A stretch of 8,341 bases of DNA, taken from NCBI GenBank assembly GCA_005888925.1, contig VBCP01000205.1:1-8341 (forward strand), in the 5' to 3' direction. Source of the DNA: Betaproteobacteria bacterium (GTDB lineage: Bacteria > Pseudomonadota > Gammaproteobacteria > Burkholderiales > SG8-39). The translations under genes and the position numbers were made by a program. The notes under the pieces were generated by a model, which worked only from the letters and a program-made list of their open reading frames with translations, did not search any database and was not told where the DNA came from. Positions 5,735-8,341 of the stretch are shown here, piece after piece; the stretch's first letter is position 1; each line of letters opens with the position of its first letter.

Positions 5735-7933
5735 ATGCTGCTCGAGACCAAGATCAGCCGCCGCGGCTTCATCAAGACCGCGGGTGCGCTCACCTTCTCG
5801 TTCACGTTTGCAGGGCAGGTTTCCAAAGCGCTCGCCCAGGACGGCGTGGCGAAATTCAACGCCTGGGTGACGATCGGCGCCGACGGCACGGTGACGGTGG
5901 CGATGCCGGCGGCGGAAATGGGCCAGGGCACGCTCACCGCGCTGCCGCTGATCCTCGCCGAGGAGCTCGACGCCGACTGGTCGAAGGTCACCTATCAGTA
6001 CGCGCCGCCCAACCCGAAGATCTACGGCAACTACCACCCCCTCTTCGCCGGGGCGATGCTCACCGCGGCCAGCGTCTCGACGCCGGGCTACTGGATGTCG
6101 ATGCGCCTGGGCGGCGCGCAAGCGCGCCGCGTGCTGCTGGACAACGTCGCGCGGCAGTGGAGCGTGCCGGTGGAGGAGTTGAGCACCGAGCCGAGCGTCG
6201 TGGCGCATGCGAAATCGGGCCGGCGCATCTCCTACGGCGACGTCGTTAGGTTCGCCACCGTTCCGGCGGAACCGCCGCAGATCAGCGAGGCCGATCTCAA
6301 GAAGCCCGCCCAGTTCCGGCTGATCGGGCGCAAGGACATCCCGCGAGTCGACGTGCCCTCGAAGGTGGACGGCTCGGCGAAGTACGGCATCGACGTGCGC
6401 CTGCCCGGAATGCTCTACGCCTCGGTGATCGAGGCGCCGCACGACGGCGCGAAGGCGACGCAGATCAACGCCGAGGACGCGCTGAAGATTCCCGGCGTGA
6501 AGAAAGTGCTGCCGCTGCCCTTCGGCGTCGCGGTGCTTGGCGACACGGTCAACGCGACGCTTAAGGGGCGCAGGGCGCTCAAGGTGAAATGGGACGCTGC
6601 CGGCGCGCCCGGCGGGGGATTCGACTCCGAGGAGGCGCTGCAGGAGTACGCGCGCCACGCCCGCGACCCGAACGCCAAGGCAATGGCGTGGTTCGAGAAG
6701 GGCGATGCGCCCAAGGCGCTGGCCGGTGCGGCGAAGACGATGCGGGCGGAGTACTCGTCGGTGCACTGCTACCACGCGCAGATGGAGCCGATGAATTGCG
6801 TGGCACGGGTCGCCGCCGACGGGCAGTCGGCCGAGGTCTGGACCGGCACGCAGTCGATCGCGCTCGCCGCGTTCGTTGCCTCGAGCGTGCTGAAGACGAC
6901 GCCGGACAAGATCCGCGTGCACCAGCATCTCCTCGGTGGCGGCTACGGCCGGCGCATCTGGCCCGACGCGGTCGCGCAAGCCGTGGTGCTCGCCAATATC
7001 ACGAAAGAGCCGATCAAGCTGATGCTCACGCGCGAGGACGATCTTGCGGCGGCGAGGCCGCGGCCGATGACGTATCACGTCCTCAAGGCCGGCCTCGACG
7101 GCAGCGGCAACGTCGTCGCCTGGCACCATCGCCTTGCGGACGAGAACGTCGACGCGGTCGCCGCGCCGCCGCGCTTCAAGGCCACCGGCGGCAAGGACAT
7201 CATCGGCTGGCGGGGACTTGAGCAACCGTTCTACGGCGTGCCGAACATGCTGGCCGACGCGGTGCGCGAGCAGCGCGGCGTGCGCGTGCACGCGTGGCGC
7301 GGCATCGGCGCGGGCTACAACAAGTTCGCCTCGGAGAGCTTCCTCGACGAGATCGCGCATGCCACGGGCAAGGAGCCGCTCGCGCTGCGCCTGGAGCTGA
7401 CGAAGGACCATCCGCGGGCCCAGGCGGTGATCAAGGCAGTCGCCGAGATGGCGGACTGGACGAAGCCGCGCGGCAAGGACCGGGCGCTCGGCATCGCGTT
7501 CTCCGACTACCACGAGTCGTTCAGCGCCGGCATCGCCGAGGTCTCGCTCGACCGCAAGAGCGGCAAGATCCGCGTGCACGACTACTGGATCGCGGGCGAC
7601 GCCGGCATCGTGGTGCAGCCGGAGAACGCGCACGCGCAGCTCGAGAGCGCGGTGGTCTACGGCCTCTCCTCGGCGCTTTCCGAGGAGCTGACGTTCAAGG
7701 ACGGCGCGGTGCAGCAGACCAACTTCCACCAGTACCAGCTGCTGCGCATGAGCGACATGCCGGAGATCCACACGCGCATCATCGTCACCGACAACGCGCC
7801 GACCGGCCTTGGCGAGCTGGGCGTGCCGACCGTCGCGCCGGCGATCGGCAACGCGGTGTTCAAGCTGACCGGCAAGCGGCTGCGCCAGCTGCCGATGTCG
7901 CCGCAGCGGGTCACAGCGGTACTCAAAGGTTAG
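5735..7933 (+). CDS. Tat-exported molybdopterin subunit of a xanthine-oxidase-family hydroxylase (IorB-like)
   Basis: This catalytic subunit carries the molybdopterin cofactor and should hydroxylate an N-heteroaromatic ring carbon or oxidise an aldehyde with water as oxygen donor. The product has 732 aa, close to IorB-type subunits. Seen directly: a twin-arginine signal S8-R9-R10-G-F-I-K, a hydrophobic core and ALA before Q35; MGQGT at 62-66; HAQMEPMN at 347-354; the cofactor-contact loop GGGYGRR at 401-407; WRGIGAGYN from 521; and GELGVP with the likely catalytic Glu694. All expected active-site motifs look intact. The Tat signal implies a cofactor-loaded periplasmic enzyme. Neither an FAD subunit nor a cytochrome c domain or gene accompanies it, so electrons probably go to a cytochrome or quinone encoded elsewhere. 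The pair follows the transporter genes directly, suggesting a shared substrate or product. Isoquinoline 1-oxidoreductase beta, periplasmic aldehyde dehydrogenase or another hydroxylase are all possible. Confidence 0.93.
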   Translation: MLLETKISRRGFIKTAGALTFSFTFAGQVSKALAQDGVAKFNAWVTIGADGTVTVAMPAAEMGQGTLTALPLILAEELDADWSKVTYQYAPPNPKIYGNYHPLFAGAMLTAASVSTPGYWMSMRLGGAQARRVLLDNVARQWSVPVEELSTEPSVVAHAKSGRRISYGDVVRFATVPAEPPQISEADLKKPAQFRLIGRKDIPRVDVPSKVDGSAKYGIDVRLPGMLYASVIEAPHDGAKATQINAEDALKIPGVKKVLPLPFGVAVLGDTVNATLKGRRALKVKWDAAGAPGGGFDSEEALQEYARHARDPNAKAMAWFEKGDAPKALAGAAKTMRAEYSSVHCYHAQMEPMNCVARVAADGQSAEVWTGTQSIALAAFVASSVLKTTPDKIRVHQHLLGGGYGRRIWPDAVAQAVVLANITKEPIKLMLTREDDLAAARPRPMTYHVLKAGLDGSGNVVAWHHRLADENVDAVAAPPRFKATGGKDIIGWRGLEQPFYGVPNMLADAVREQRGVRVHAWRGIGAGYNKFASESFLDEIAHATGKEPLALRLELTKDHPRAQAVIKAVAEMADWTKPRGKDRALGIAFSDYHESFSAGIAEVSLDRKSGKIRVHDYWIAGDAGIVVQPENAHAQLESAVVYGLSSALSEELTFKDGAVQQTNFHQYQLLRMSDMPEIHTRIIVTDNAPTGLGELGVPTVAPAIGNAVFKLTGKRLRQLPMSPQRVTAVLKG

Positions 7934-7939
7934 AAAACG

Positions 7940-7972
7940 GGGGCGGCCACGTTTGCATGGCCGTCCCTTTTT
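7940..7972. terminator. Rho-independent terminator, probably bidirectional
   Basis: A 10-bp stem (GGGGCGGCCA at 7940-7949 with TGGCCGTCCC at 7958-7967, one G-U pair) encloses an 8-nt loop and is followed by five T residues. It begins 6 nt after the large-subunit stop. On the other strand the stem is followed by one C or G and then four T residues (complement of 7934-7937), so it may also stop the convergent gene, whose stop codon is 5 nt away. Confidence 0.9.
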
Positions 7973-7977
7973 CTCTA

Positions 7978-8341
7978 CTACTCGATCTTGATGTTCGCGC
8001 TGCGGATGATCTGTCCGTAGCGGTCCTGCTCGCGGCGCATGAACGCCGCCATCTCGTCGGGCGTGCTCGCCACCGCGTCGAGGCCGATGTTGACCATGCG
8101 TTCCTTCAGCTCCTCGGTCTTGAGCGCCTTCTGGATCTCGCCCGACAGGCGCGCGAGCACTTCGCGCGGTGTGCCGCTCGGCGCCGCATAGCCGATCCAG
8201 GCCGCGACGTCGTACTCCGGCAGGCCGGCGCTCTCGGCGAGCGGCGGCACGTCAGGCAGCGCCGCGGTGCGCCGGGCAGTGGAGACACCGAAGGTCTTCA
8301 GCCGTCCCGACTTGATATGGCCGGCGGTGGCCGCTACGGTC
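7978..8341 (-). CDS. Bug/TctC-family periplasmic binding protein, C-terminal part
   Basis: This is the last 120 residues of a TTT-type substrate-binding protein; the N-terminal part, with the signal peptide and binding signature, lies beyond the right edge. Seen directly: GHIKSGRLKTFGVSTARR, then the family's ALPDVPPLAE and GYAAPSGTPREVLARLS, ending in IIRSANIKIE and TAG. The frame is open to position 8340, so the apparent GTG at 8250 is internal (Val in PDVPP) and not the start. The gene is convergent with the operon and ends 44 bp from it. It differs clearly in sequence from the C-terminus of the operon's own TctC, so it is not a recent duplicate. It could be an orphan binding protein, as is common in Burkholderiales, or start another cluster. 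Ligand unknown. Confidence 0.9.
   Translation of the reverse strand, partial: TVAATAGHIKSGRLKTFGVSTARRTAALPDVPPLAESAGLPEYDVAAWIGYAAPSGTPREVLARLSGEIQKALKTEELKERMVNIGLDAVASTPDEMAAFMRREQDRYGQIIRSANIKIE

Noticed and set aside
5684..7771. A 695-codon open frame antisense to the molybdopterin subunit gene
   Set aside because: It is Arg/His/Ala-rich with no family motifs and lies opposite a gene with intact catalytic motifs, so it is a shadow of GC-rich codon use.
8106..8288. Small minus-strand open frame overlapping the second binding protein
   Set aside because: Arg/Pro/Ser-rich shadow frame of the Bug-family gene, which has clear family motifs in the other frame.

Overview
The window is uniformly GC-rich, densely packed bacterial DNA with strong third-position GC bias. 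That bias also produces long, spurious antisense ORFs. A complete three-gene tripartite tricarboxylate transporter (TTT) set plus a second, separate Bug-type binding protein within 8.3 kb points to a Betaproteobacterium, probably Burkholderiales or a relative, where this protein family is greatly expanded. This is inferred from gene content; no rRNA or other phylogenetic marker is present. I see no tRNA, rRNA, CRISPR array, insertion sequence or attachment site.

Layout. (1) Positions 1-2297, minus strand: a GabD-type succinate-semialdehyde dehydrogenase is followed, with a 4-base GTGA overlap, by a membrane fatty-acid-desaturase-type diiron protein that runs off the left edge just where its third histidine box should begin. 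(2) Positions 2298-2369: a 72-bp divergent intergenic region with the only A/T-rich stretch of note and a Shine-Dalgarno for each direction. (3) Positions 2370-7933, plus strand: a five-gene operon, tctC (periplasmic binding protein), tctB (small membrane subunit), tctA (large membrane subunit), a 2Fe-2S subunit and a Tat-exported molybdopterin subunit of a two-subunit molybdenum hydroxylase of the isoquinoline 1-oxidoreductase/aldehyde oxidase type. The genes overlap or nearly touch. (4) Positions 7940-7972: a strong hairpin terminator that can work in both directions. (5) Positions 7978-8341, minus strand: the C-terminal part of a second Bug/TctC-family binding protein, convergent with the operon.

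How the genes may work together. The binding protein and TctAB should capture and import a carboxylate or similar small anion. The last transporter gene and the first enzyme gene share an ATGA overlap, so transporter and hydroxylase are made as one unit. The twin-arginine signal on the large subunit, together with an unsignalled small subunit, implies a folded, periplasmic Mo/2Fe-2S enzyme. It could oxidise a substrate (N-heteroaromatic, aldehyde or related) before uptake. No FAD subunit or cytochrome c gene is present, so the electron acceptor is unknown. The substrate cannot be read from the sequence.

The most notable detail is at the operon's internal junctions. tctB has no ATG, GTG or TTG start where its family begins. 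The 4-base overlap with tctC reads ATAA instead of ATGA, a single G-to-A difference that keeps the tctC stop but removes the tctB start. The tctB/tctA junction reads CTGA.
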